Positions 23,122 through 35,317 of a DNA stretch of 64,000 nt are shown here, in pieces; the stretch's first letter is position 1, and each line of letters starts with the position of its first letter. The DNA comes from Chrysomallon squamiferum (lineage: Eukaryota > Mollusca > Gastropoda > Neomphalida > Peltospiridae), in NCBI GenBank assembly GCA_012295275.1, contig CM022679.1, positions 18,347,342-18,411,341 on the forward strand, given 5' to 3'. A program made the translations under genes and the position numbers. A model generated the notes under the pieces. That model was not told where the DNA came from and did no database searches. It saw only the letters and a program-made list of their open reading frames with translations.

Positions 23122-26100
23122 ATGGGAGACAAACAAAACATTAAACACAAACAAGCCAAAGGCCTTAACATCCTACAGTGGAATGCCAAAGGCCTCAAAT
23201 CAGGAGGCCATGGCGAAGAACTCAAACACTACATAACTAATTCTAACATACAGATAGACATAATTTGCATACAAGAAACCTGGATCACCAACACACAAAC
23301 ACGAAAGAATCAACTCTTCCAAAACTTTAACATTCCAGGTTTCTATGGTTTCTTCCACAACACCAACTGCACCACGAGAGGAGGAGTAGCGACATTTGTC
23401 AGAAATGAGCTCTCCTACTCACGTATCACACTCACGAATCACCACATCAACATAGAGACACTTGGAATATCAATACATGGCCAGGATGAAGACATTAACA
23501 TATTTAACTATTACACCCACCCAGGCAAAAATCACTACAACATAACACTCGAACACTACACTAAAAGCATTCCCGCTAAATTTATCGACAACTCCATCGT
23601 ACTAGGGGACTTCAACAGCAGAAACCACCTATGGGGTTCCTCTAGTACAGGCAAACAGGGGATTATCGTCGAAAAATTTATGGAACTTAACAAACACATA
23701 TGTCTGAACGATGGCACGCCAACCTTCCTATCAGACATATACAACACCTGGTCATGCATTGATATCTCAACAGTGTCTGAAACCATAGCCGCTAAATGCG
23801 AATGGACAGTTCTCAACAACCTCAACAGCGATCACCTACCAATACTCATCTCATACAACACACAAAACAACTGGAAAGAGGTAACAATAAACAAACACAA
23901 ATGGAACTTCACGAAAGCCAACTGGACTGAATTTAAAAAACAATGTCTGGAAACAGATCCTAAACTCATTCGAAGCAATAATATCGACACTTTTAACCAA
24001 AATTTAACTGACAAAATAATTAGCATTGCTTATAAAACTATTCCAATTTCTAATTATAAATACAAAAATAATTCAGTCCCTTGGTGGAGTGAAGAACTAA
24101 AACTCCTCACAAAGGCACGCAACAAACATCGCAAAACATACCAAAAACACAACTCAGCAACCAACCTCGCAAACCTCAAAATCAGTAAACACAAAGTCTC
24201 ACAAGCCGTGCTACATGCAAAAAGAGAATCGTGGAAAACCTTCTGCACATCTATCAACATCAACACATCTAGTAAGGAAATTTGGGCCAGAATCAAACGC
24301 ATACAGGGCAAACCAATTAGCAAGAACACACTACTCGTCCGCAACAAAAACCTCCATACAAACAAAGAGAAGGCCGCTGCTCTGGGAGATGTCTTTAAAC
24401 ACAACTCGAGTACAAACAACTTTCCCCCCAAATTTCGAAAAATTAAAAATAAATTAGAAACAGTCAACAAAATTCCACCTGACTCAAAAACCCCAGGAAC
24501 AAAATATAATATTCCCTTCACACTCCCAGAAATGACAGCGGCCTTCTCCGACCGTAAAGGAACGGCCCCAGGGCCAGACAAATTCTCCTACCTATTCTTT
24601 CAAAACATGCCCACAGACATGCTAAATCTATTTCTGGAACTCTATAACACTATCTGGAAGGAAGGATACCTTCCCCTCAAATGGAAGCATGCTGACGTCT
24701 TCAGCCTTCCAAAACAGGGCAAGGATCTTTCCAACCCCTCCAACTATCGTCCTATCTCACTAACGTCCTGTGTCTGCAAAACCATGGAGGCTATGGTCAA
24801 CAAACGCCTAACCCACTTTCTGGAAAAGAACCAACTCATTTCGGCCTTTCAAAGTGGTTTCCGAAAAAACCACTCCACAAGCGACCACATAACCAGATTA
24901 CAATCTGAAATATCCGAGTCTTTGTTTACTGGACAAAAAGTGGTAGGAGTGTTTGTTGACATAGAAAAAGCCTATGATATGGTCTGGAGACATGGTCTTC
25001 TAATTAAAGTCTACAACATGGGCATAAGAGGCCCTATGTTCGGCTTTATAGAAGCGTTCTTGAAAAATAGATCCTTTACGGTCAATGTAAACGAAAACTT
25101 CTCAGACAGCTTGGATTTGGAGAATGGGATCCCCCAGGGTTCAGTTATCGCCCCTACTCTTTTTAGCATTTTTATTAATGACCTAGCACATAAACTAGCC
25201 ACTAACTCGAAAACCGCAACTAAGCTTAGCATAGGATTATTTGCGGATGATACAGCCTTTTGGCGTGCTGGAAACTGTCTTAAACAAATCGAAACAGATC
25301 TGCAAAAAGACTTAAATAACTTACAAAATTGGGCGGAAACTTGGGGAGTCACCATCTCCCAATCCAAGACTGTCACCGTATACTTTGGGAGAAAAGTCAA
25401 CATTAAACACAATAAAATAAACCTACACTACAACAACACAAAAATCCCACAAGTAAACGCAGTCAAATTCCTGGGAGTCACCTTCGACAGGTGCCTTAAC
25501 TTTAAACAACACATCACCAACACAATCAACACATGCACACAATACATGAACCTACTGAAAGTGCTTTCGAACGCCAAATGGGGAGCTGACAGGTCATCTC
25601 TCTTGATGGTGTTCGAAGCATTAATAGTGTCGAGACTCCAGTATGGATCCCAGGCGTTCAGCGGTGTGTCTGAATACCAACTAAAACGGCTAGACACCGT
25701 CTACAACAAGGCACTCAGAATTGTTGCAAGGGTATTCCCAGGCACACCGACGGACAGTCTGTTTGTGGAACTAAACATGCTGCCGCTGCGAATCCGACGC
25801 AGCACACAGTGTCTCAAACACTGGTTCAAAATAAAATTCTCATCCCCACCCATCCCATAAACACAATAATCCCAAACAACTTACCCTACATCAACGACAG
25901 AGAAGCATCACTCAACGACACACACACAGGACAGCAAAAAGACTAAACCTACTGGACCTAGAACTTGAAAACAACCCGTCACCCTTAGAAACCCCATGGA
26001 CAATGAAACAACTTGACATACCTCTAACGCTTAGACAGGCAGTATCGACGACGGAACACGACCCATTTAAAAACGTAATTTTTAGAGCAGCACTAAGCGA

Positions 26101-27001
26101 CAACTACTCGGACTTCGTACAAATATACACGGACGGCTCCAAAGACCCTCTCACGGGAAGAACCGGCATGGCCTTTCATGTCAGGCCGGAACTACCCGAC
26201 GTACCCTTCAACTACAAAGGTAGACTGACCAACAACCTATCTGTCTTCACTACGGAACTAATAGCTATTCTCTCGGCACTTAAATGGGTCTTAACTCAAA
26301 CTTACGTCAACAGCACAAAAAAGAAATACCTCATACTGACTGATTCCCTCAGCTCACTGCAAGCTCTGCACAAACTCAAATTCAGCAGCTCCCAGTACAT
26401 TAGACAGATTATCGAAATCACAAACTGTATCACCCACAGAGGACACAAGGTCACCTTCGAGTGGGTACCCGCCCACGTGGGTGTTACTGGAAACGAGCTG
26501 GCAGACAAAAACGCTAAATACTCGCTTGACGACGACACGATCGACTTTGACTCTAAATACAACGTGAACGAAATCATGACCATAGCGCACAATAAGCTGA
26601 TAGAATCGTGGCAACAAGACTGGGACAACAAGACTAGACTATGGCACTACATAATCAAACCTAAAGTCAACTCGCCCAGCCCACTCTCAGACAACAACAA
26701 AACAACTCAAACTTTAACCCGTCTCAGAGTGGGAGTGACCTTCGGACTAAACGACAGCAGACATAGACTCGACAACACCGTGAGTGACAAGTGCGACACA
26801 TGCCATAAACTGGACAACGTCAGACACTATATTTTTTACTGCATCAAATACGACAAGGACAGACGCAAACTAAACACAGCTTTAAGAAACATCAAAGTCA
26901 GATTCACTCCAGCGGACATTTTCAACCCCCCCAAACACCTAAAAAAACAAGTAGACAACCTGATAATGCGGTTCGTGGAAGAAACAAAAGTGAGAATATA
27001 A
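23122..27001 (+). pseudogene. LINE copy 2 ORF2 (EN-RT-RNase H), one frame break
   Basis: Endonuclease and reverse transcriptase are continuous from 23122 to 25860 (912 residues), with CIQETW, VLGDFNSRNHLWGS, SDHLPI, NYRPISLTS, GIPQGSVIAP and FADD all intact. The frame stops at 25860, and the RNase H part resumes in another frame by about 25950 (ATG at 26003, end 27001). It carries TDGS, ELIAI, TDSLSS and NELADKNAK and the terminal Cys-His cluster. The break lies in A/AC runs, where copy 1 differs by small indels (one A near 25836, AC and A near 25923-25939). Apart from such indels and a few substitutions the ORF2 sequences look nearly identical, which suggests recent activity or conversion. 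Confidence 0.87.
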
Positions 27002-27139
27002 ACACAATTTTACAAAACACTACACAACATAAACACACCCGGGTCCAACCACAGAACCAACTGGCAACCTCCCCTCGACGTCTGAACTCCAAAAAGCAAC
27101 AACAACAAGCAAAAAGATGCCCGACACGATGTCACAACG

Positions 27140-27142
<3 letters not shown>

Positions 27143-27188
<46 letters not shown>

Positions 27189-27202
27189 CAATAGAAACCA
27201 AA

Positions 27203-27245
<43 letters not shown>

Positions 27246-27356
27246 GTAAATAAATAAATCTAAATAAATAAATAAGTAAATAAATAAATCTAAATAAATA
27301 AAACCCCTTAAACAGTCCCCAATGCATATATATATGTATATGTGTGTGGGTGTGTG

Positions 27357-27392
<36 letters not shown>

Positions 27393-27673
27393 CACATATG
27401 TGTGCGTGTGTGTCTGCGTAGGGGTCTGTATATATGTAGTTCTACTGCACCCTTTCGGCTGTTAATAAATAAAAACCACTCAAAGGTTTATTCCAAATTG
27501 CCCACTTCAAATGCACTTGCACCCTTCCACTCCCATTCCTTTTCCCCCTTTTCCCTTCCCCTCTCCTGTCCCGGAACCCATCCCTGGCGATCCCAGAGAT
27601 CGGATCCGGGATAGGCGTGCCCGAACCTTGAATTGGACGTGGGCACGTAAAAAGAGTTCTCCATACCATACCA
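27143..27673 (-). mobile_element. SINE-like ~500-bp repeat, copy C
   Basis: Same as copy B, but with a longer T-tract (27143-27188) and more AAATA units. It ends at the CCATACCA repeat before AATTTGGTTACGCA, which is also the boundary sequence behind copy B. Confidence 0.7.
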
Positions 27674-27678
27674 ATTTG

Positions 27679-27697
27679 GTTACGCAATCTGAATTCC
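27679..27697. repeat. Possible 19-bp target-site duplication, right
   Basis: Exact repeat of 13196-13214 immediately outside the double-LINE block. Confidence 0.5.
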
Positions 27698-27734
27698 GTG
27701 ACACTGAGGTCGGTATTTAAAATGTAATTCACCA

Positions 27735-28043
27735 CTTAGTTTATTACACAATAACAATCTCACCAAAGCCAGAATTGGTTACTCAACCAACCTAAACGCA
27801 ATTCTATACAAACATAACATCATCACATCACCCAACTGCAGTTGTGGACTCTCAGAAACCATGAAACACTACTTGTTTCACTGTCCAAACTTTGCCAAGG
27901 AAAGACAAGCACTACGCAATACATTGGAGGAACTAAAAATCGAGTTCACGCTCCAACACATCCCGGCACCAAACGTGAAAGACAGAGAGTTGGTCCTCGC
28001 TGCAGTAACAAATTACATTCTCAAAACAAAACACAAACTATAA
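27735..28043 (+). pseudogene. Third LINE: ORF2 C-terminal fragment
   Basis: An open stretch of about 100 residues with CSCG, then MKHYLFHC, the Cys-Cys-His-Cys cluster found at the C terminus of RNase H-type LINE ORF2 proteins. It ends in KTKHKL and a stop at 28043. A T-tract follows 3 bases later. It is distinct in sequence from copies 1 and 2, so it is a 5'-truncated relative next to which the block was inserted. Confidence 0.7.
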
Positions 28044-28298
28044 ATCTTTTTTTTTTTTTTTTTTTTTTTTTCACACGAAAACAAACAACAATTATATAAA
28101 TGTATTGACCTGCGGATTGATTGGTTGAACAGCTGATGGATCTACGGATGGATCGGCTGATTGACGAATCAATTTGAATGGCCAATTAAATTAATAATTA
28201 AAAAATGATAAACATACTATACGAACCCACTTTCAGACACTACTAACCCGGTTATGGTGTCTTATTTCAATTTAATTTTTTTATAATTTAATTAATTG

Positions 28299-28335
<37 letters not shown>

Positions 28336-28542
28336 TTGAATTTTATAATTTTATAAAAAAATTTTTTTTTTTTTTTTTTTATTTTTTTTTTTTCATATTC
28401 TTAGTCCTAGCTTCAGGATTTATAACATCTTTTAAATTAAAATAAAATGTAAATAAGTTAACTACATTTATGTTCTTATTTGTTTTAGTTGCAGGTTTTT
28501 TTTAAATAATATCTTTTAAAACAATAAAAAGACCATTGGCAA
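28044..28542. other. Low-complexity A/T-rich stretch
   Basis: Homopolymer T tracts (for example 28302-28328 and 28364-28393), a mixed segment with CCTGCGGATTGATTGG, and an A-tract ending near 28556. No gene is seen. Confidence 0.7.
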
Positions 28543-28945
28543 AAAAAAAAAAAAAACAGGTTTGACCACGTGGACCATAAGGAAGCAGCCAAAAAGGAAT
28601 AACAACAGCAGTCAAAAAAAGAAACAACATCAGCAGCCAAAAAGAAACAACGACAGCAGCCAAGAGCAGAACAACCAGGACGGCAAACAACACAGACCCG
28701 GTGATGGCTGAGAGATTGTGCCGGATATCACGGGGGGCGAATTGCGGCTGCGATACATCTGTACAGACTCGTTACGATCCGATATGCTGGACACTTCCTT
28801 GTGTCCTGCAATCGTGGCGAGAATCCATTCTTTTCCCTACCCAAAACTCTTTTCTGCGACGGACGCGCCCGCTGACCTGTCAGAAAGCGTGCCCGTCGCA
28901 GACGTGCTTCACAACAGCTTGCTCTGATTAGCATGTTAATTTTTT
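28543..28945 (-). mobile_element. Dispersed repeat family R1, copy 2 (inverted)
   Basis: Positions 28855-28940 are the reverse complement of the R1 core at 13009-13095. On the minus strand it runs from that core through a minisatellite of about 21-24-base units (CAGCAGCCAAAAAGAAACAAC-like on the plus strand, 28584-28690) to a homopolymer T end. Copy 3 at 38966-39310 shows the same core-to-T-tract polarity. This suggests a retroposed or LTR-derived element. Confidence 0.6.
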
Positions 28946-29282
28946 TCCTATTCCTATTCCTATTCCTACTTAGTTTATTACATACAATATGTGCATCTCA
29001 GATGAAATTTATGACAGATTTAAAAAAAAAAAAGATTTATATGTGTGTTGTTTCTAGCTAGTTTCAAAGGAGCCCTCATCCGGGACGCGACTAGACATCA
29101 CGGACCGTGTTACATATGTGTCTCCCATAACGATGATGTTTAATACACCCTATCAAACTCTATATTGTAATCGAGAGCAATACTACCGTTATAAGCATCA
29201 TCATATTTTCTGTCAAAGCTATGAAGGTTTGGGTGAAATGGCAAGATGTCTTAAAAATGGCTCATCGGTCCCGAGTTTCCCC
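28946..29282 (+). mobile_element. pogo/Tigger-like DNA transposon, right end
   Basis: Ends with GGCTCATCGGTCC and GTTTCCCC, followed by TA at 29283-29284. This terminus is the inverted partner of the one at 10622. It includes the same GAGCCA-type subterminal motif. No coding sequence remains; it would be the transposon's 3' untranslated end. Confidence 0.7.
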
Positions 29283-29284
29283 TA

Positions 29285-30138
29285 TACATTTTTAAGTATT
29301 TAAAATCAAAATACAAGGAAAATACAGTTTCACAGAAAGTAATAATTGTTATTTTGTGTTTAAAATAAAAATCAATGATAATAATAATAAATAAATAAAT
29401 AAATAAAAATAAAATAAAAACTCATACATCGCAAAACATAATTAAAACGTTTGTTATTTAATTATTTTAAAACAAAAAGAAGCAGTGTGAAAAACGTATG
29501 AAGCAACTATAACAGTCTCTTTCATTCTAGAAAAATATCTATTTCTTTATTATAATCTACTCAGTGGAAAGAAAAGCTAATCCAGTCTATCATCGCACAT
29601 GTAGAGTATGTTTATTTCTTCAAGAGACGATTACCAAATTCTTCTCGAATCAATTTTTTTACCACAAGAGTGTAACAAGTAGGAAGATGACTCCATTATT
29701 GCATATTATGTAAAAGGCGTATGATTAGCATTACTTTAGTGAAATTTGTGTTGAAAATGCACGATGTCTTTTAATTAAAAACAACGGCGGAAACTGAAAT
29801 ATGTACTTGAACTTTCATGCACTCTCTAACTCATTCTTACTATAACAATGACGTCATATATGAGAAACCTAGCAACAGTCTGATAACAACGTTAATAAAT
29901 AACCAAAATTCTTAAGGTAAATATTAAAAAAAACCAAATGATTTCTTTTACAGATGTACATTTTCTCAAACTTCGTGAATGGATGGGGATATAGCCATTC
30001 AAACAACACTTCATTCAGAGATACCTCAAATTGTCTGGCTTATCTCGGTAAACGTCGACCATACACAGTTATCATATCCCCGCTATGGATGGGTAGCGTA
30101 TTACAATGTTTAATTTATATATTAAAGTGTCATAATTC

Positions 30139-30171
<33 letters not shown>

Positions 30172-30248
30172 GTATAACAGTGTTTTTGTTTTGGGGTATT
30201 TCATTCATGCATTAATTCATATTTATTTATCTGTTTAAGCGTCATACT
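29285..30248. other. Intergenic region upstream of TPPP paralogue 2
   Basis: AT-rich with (AAT)n and (AAATA)n runs. The promoter and 5' UTR of the downstream gene should lie here, but no TATA box or other element stands out from the background. Confidence 0.5.
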
Positions 30249-30506
30249 ATGGCTGATGAGGAGACGTTACAGGGAATCAGGGCTATGTTTGACACGTTTG
30301 TTGAGCTAGCGGCCGGCAGAAAGGTTCCTGACAGTGAAAAAAATGTGGCCAATGAAAAAGCCATCACTATGTTGATTAAAGACGCATTGGGAGATAGATA
30401 TAAGAAGATAAACGAAACCAGTGTATATCCCATCCACAGAAATAAAACAAAGTAACTATTTCTAATTTAATATTATATGTAAGAGATCAGAATCACCACC
30501 ACCATC

Positions 30507-30556
<50 letters not shown>

Positions 30557-32936
30557 CAGCAATGAAAGAAATTATTTTTAATTTAATAAAGCAATCACAC
30601 GTTCTCTAAACTGTTTTTAAACTCTCTTCCTTATGTTTAGCTGTGGTTCGTCACATAGCATGTGCTTTTCACTTTTTGGATTATTCCCATTTTCTGCATA
30701 CAGTATTGTTGCATTTTGGCTATTTTTATTATTACTATATTCCGTTTGTCTGAAATTTCAGTTTTATGGATATGTATCAATAATGACATTGACGACAACG
30801 ATATCGACGATAATAACATATTACCTCTCTCCAACAGGGGACACCCTTATTTTAATAAAGTGGAGCGTGACGTGTTTTGTAGTCTGGATTATTTTGCTGA
30901 CCTGGCGGCTTGTCGCATAGAGCAGGACGAGAAATGTAAGAGGCCACCTAGAACAGCTGAACGAGTCTTACTGGAAGCCAAAGAATTGATGAAAAAAGTA
31001 GCGGATAAATCTAAAGAAGACCACACAGTTGTAAGATATAACAAATAATTCACATTAGGACGTTACAATTTGGTTCTAATAAATTATCTCGCGCCGCACG
31101 TGAACTAGAGGAGATGAGCTAATTACCTACCCTTCCACGCCGTAGACTGCAGCGGATAAAAAGAAACAGAAAGAAAGATACACTACATGTTTACTAAAAT
31201 TCCTATTTTAAATATGTTAAAGGTATTAAAAATTATTTTCTTGTACCAAACTAATATTTTGATGCTTCTTAAATATTCCATCATAAATATGCACCTCTTT
31301 AACCCATTAATTATCATTCCCCAGCTGATAATCCATGTTTAACCATAAACACTATGTCAATCTATATCTCTACATCTTTCTAACATAAGTTAATTTCCCA
31401 ATTAACTTACCCAATTGAGTTTTAATTGTCATTGAGTCCTTGACCTGTCCAATGGGTTCCTTTAAATGTCTCAGTTATCATTTTCTTTAGAAGCCATTTA
31501 AGAAGCCATTCTCTAATTGACCGATTCAAAGGATAATCCGTTCTCTTTATGTCCTCAGATCTATCCCTTTATCTTATCCCATATATGACTTCCCAGATGG
31601 CTTCCAACTTAATTACCCATGATATCAATATAAAAGATGTGAGGGAGCACCATTCCTCAGAATCATTAGTGCCATCATTAGAATAAATATCACAAATATA
31701 TGAATAAAATGACGGCCACCGAACGAACAATTTGTGAAGGGTGGAACAAGTTTTTCAGCATGATTGGCCATCATCATCCTTCTGTCTGGAAAGTCATCTA
31801 TTGGTTCCAGCGTGAAGAATCCAACTGTACGCACCGTTCTTCAACAGGATGCAGTTGGCAACCCCCGAAGAAGCGCAAGAACAAGGGTCATATTCGCCTC
31901 CAGAGGAGGCTTATATCCTTGTGCCAGAACCGTGTCAATATTTCCAAGTCCATTCCTGAGTTTTTGGCTGGAGTCGGACACAACATTAGTATTACCAAGT
32001 GCTTATGAGAATAAATTTGTTGTGAATAAAATTGTTTCTTTTTTACCAAGCCAAAATTGTTTCTTTCTTTCCTGTTTCTTTTTTTCCAGTTTCTTTCTTT
32101 CCGTTTATCACAGCGTTTATTCTTGTCGTTCGGTTGCTCTGTTGTAATTATTGATTCATCAAGTGTTTTACAGATTTGTTCTATTTCCCTACATTTTAAA
32201 CCTTTCAGTACAAACCCGCTAGTTCCATCACGAAGAAAAAAGGTCTTATGTGGAGAGTATTATCACATAAAATATAAAGAATACTTTTTTTCATGGAACA
32301 TCAGCATTGGTTGATTTATAAAGCAGAAAAATGTCACTTGTTCTGAAGAAAATTTACAAAAGTTAAATGTTAAATAATAAGCTTACTAAATTAAAATGTC
32401 GTTTGTTCATTCTTTGCAGGATTGTCTTTGGCATATGGTAATTAGCACATCTCCTCCCGCTCTAGACTAATAATTACTATGCATGTATTTTACATTAGCA
32501 GGATGCATACTAAGTTCACCATCACTTCATATGACTTTCGTTATTTCTAAAGTTCCTTCAAATCAATTATTTGTGTATAAGATTAGAAACACAGAATTTC
32601 CTTTGTAATAATGTATTTAAAAATAAAATAATGATAATACAGCAGCACGCAGACATTTATATGTAAAATTTTCAATTATTATTATGTAAGTAGACAAATC
32701 TTATAAAACTGTGTACTTAATTATTATTATTATTATTATTAAACCAGAAAAAAGCTAGTGCGACAGGTACAGCAGCTGACGTCACAAGTCGTTTGACAGA
32801 TGTCAGCAAGTATACTGGCGCACACAAAGAACGCTTCGACGCCTCTGGCAAAGGCAAGGGTATTGGAGGACGCGAGTATAGAGATGAACATACAGGCTAC
32901 GTACAGCAATACAAGGGTCAAGGAACATATAAATAA
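30249..32936 (+). CDS. TPPP-like: TPPP/p25-alpha family protein, paralogue 2 (3 exons)
   Basis: The exons are 30249-30451, 30838-31030 and 32748-32936, giving about 194 residues. Intron phases are 2 and 0, as in paralogue 1. The start is [10 protein letters not shown]. Exon 2 keeps YFNKV ... [11 protein letters not shown] and EKCKRPPR. Exon 3 has the TPPP signature [28 protein letters not shown] and [10 protein letters not shown]. The protein is inferred to bind microtubules. It differs from paralogue 1 at many positions, mostly in the N-terminal 30 residues, so the duplication is not recent. Intron 2 is 1.7 kb against 0.6 kb in paralogue 1, and a Mutator-like remnant explains most of the difference. 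AATAAA again overlaps the stop codon. Confidence 0.9.
31109..32455 (+). mobile_element. Mutator-like (MULE) transposon remnant in TPPP-2 intron 2
   Basis: Imperfect 19-base inverted repeats (18 of 19 matching) lie at 31109-31127 and 32437-32455, with AGGAGATG at the outer end. Between them, about 31700-31990 encodes a degraded stretch: [40 protein letters not shown] and [13 protein letters not shown]. This resembles the C-terminal part of MULE transposases that follows the DDE domain. Two compensating frameshifts are evident near 31815-31870. The catalytic domain is missing. Confidence 0.65.
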
Positions 32937-33312
32937 ACTGGTTCTTAAAAGGGCCAGCATTCCCAGTGGTACCAATGCACAGGGTATTTATAGTCCAAAT
33001 GCCAGCCCACTCCTGAACTACTGTACACAAATTAACTATTTAGTTACACATTTATTATTATTATTATTATTATTATTTGTTGTTGTTGTTGTTGTTGTTG
33101 TTGTCTTTGTCTTATTCAGCTGTAGATATTATATGGATGACCGCGTATTAGTTTAATGTTTGTTTTAAATTTGTTTTATTTTATTGTTTTAATATTGGCT
33201 TTCTTTTACATAATTTTAATAATAATTAAAAAAAAAAAAGAAGAAACTTGTCTTGTATATTTTTATTTTATACACTATTTTGTATATTTAATATAATAAA
33301 ACATTTTTGTTC

Positions 33313-33362
<50 letters not shown>

Positions 33363-35232
33363 ATTATTATTATTATTATTGTAATGTCTAACTTAAATGT
33401 TATATTTAATTGCGACATGCACACGATGTGAATACTACAACAGGTTCCCAGCTGATTTTCCGGACGCTATGGTTCGGAATCTCTTATCATGGTTTCGTTA
33501 ATAAATGTAAACCATAAACACTAATGTATTTCATTTAATAATTTAATAATTTACTTTACATCTAATATTTATGTATTTTAAATTTCAAGCAGTGCATGTT
33601 ACTTTAGAAACATCGGTGGTATTTATTTAGTTGCTGTAAGGTGCACTGCTGAATTATTATGTGACCACCAGGAACAGAACAATAATCCGGCAAGCGTTTG
33701 GAACCAAGACTTTCAAAAATCCGTTGTGTACTTCTATGTGGAATAATCGTTTTTAATAGCTATTCATTTCATATTTACAGGTGTTTTTATTTTTTATTTA
33801 TTTATATTTTTTTATTTTTTTTGCTTAATAAACTGCATTTTACAATTTTAACAGTTGATTATATGTATTATAAAAAACACCTGACAATTTCCGCAAAATT
33901 CTAGGATTAAAAATATAAATTTATTTAAATGTCTACTCGATTATTTAATGCTAATGAAAGAAAAGGTTCATCATTCCATTGTTACTGAGTACACTTTCAC
34001 ATGTTCCATCTTTTTAGTCAGAAATCCATTACGAATCTTCACTATAAGGCTGAAAAATTATTAGTTAATGCTGATATCGGTATACTGTATTTCAGTAAAA
34101 AATGTCCACAGCTGCTTCAGCAGTTTTATGTTAAGCTAATACTTGGGTGCCGAAGCAGAACGAAATTATCATTAAAGCTAGTAGTACAGTATAGTCATTC
34201 ATTTTTAAGCTGTAAGTCTCCATAGCATCAAAATAATCTTATATAAGAACAATGATCTAAGATCAAAGAACAAAGATTGAGATAAAAAAAAAAAAAAGAG
34301 CCAATAAATAAAAAACAAATAAAAAAGTAAATTAAAGAAAATTGAATATATATATGTATGAATGCAGTGATTGGTGAATTAACAAATTTATTACGCATGT
34401 ACATCATGTCAAAATATATTTTATATGACTGCTAGTCTGAATTTTGAACACTCTAATTTGAGCCTGGAGCACAGAAACATGTCAAAGACAAACAATGTGT
34501 ATGCCCTGCTAGAGTAATAAAGAAAACTATGAATTCTCAAAGAAGCGATAAGTATTTCTTGCATTTGCTACATCGATTCTGCCTTTTTGGTGACAGTCTA
34601 ATGTGAAGTAATGTTATGTTTGTAGTATTCTTTTTAATACCATCCTGTTCTATTATCTTCATTTTTGTAATATTTTATGTTAATAAAATGTTGACACTAT
34701 TCTTCAAAGCTCTGTTACTTTGTCACAACAAATTCGCCATATCATGTCCGCTAATTAACGTAACTTTAGATTTCTTTAAAAGTTCGTTATTGCATGTTTT
34801 CCTGTAAAACAGAATTACGTATGGTAAAACAGAACTTTAATTATTTGCATATTTCGGTAGTTAAAGGGAGTTTATTTACTGATTATAATTTACTATGACT
34901 TATGTATTTAATATTTGTCGTTATTTTATCTTTTCTCTATATCTTATATAAAAACTAGATAATTTCAAGATTATATAAATTAGTACTCTAATAAAATATA
35001 TTTTGTTAGAACACGTAGAGGAAATGTGTCTAATGGAAGACAGTTTCATATATAACCGGGTAAACAAAGACGAGATTACTTCGTCTTCGTCACATCGACG
35101 TTAAGTAAGCAATGCAGCAGGTAAGTTATTTAACATAAATTTCATGTATACTAATTTTTTATTATTATTATTATTTTTAATATTTTCATGTGCCAGCATT
35201 ATCATAAAATCGTTTAACGCATATACAGAATT

Positions 35233-35317
<85 letters not shown>

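Noticed and set aside
28861-28945. Possible structured RNA, because of inverted similarity with 13009-13095
   Set aside because: The two copies are 15.8 kb apart and a third lies at 38966, so they are dispersed repeat copies rather than a hairpin.
10622-29282. CRISPR array or prophage-like island in the repeat-rich block
   Set aside because: There are no regularly spaced short repeats with unique spacers, and all coding content is eukaryotic transposon protein.
32932-32937. AATAAA overlapping the TPPP-2 stop as the polyadenylation signal
   Set aside because: It would leave almost no 3' UTR; Lys-stop codons (AAA TAA A) create this hexamer by chance.
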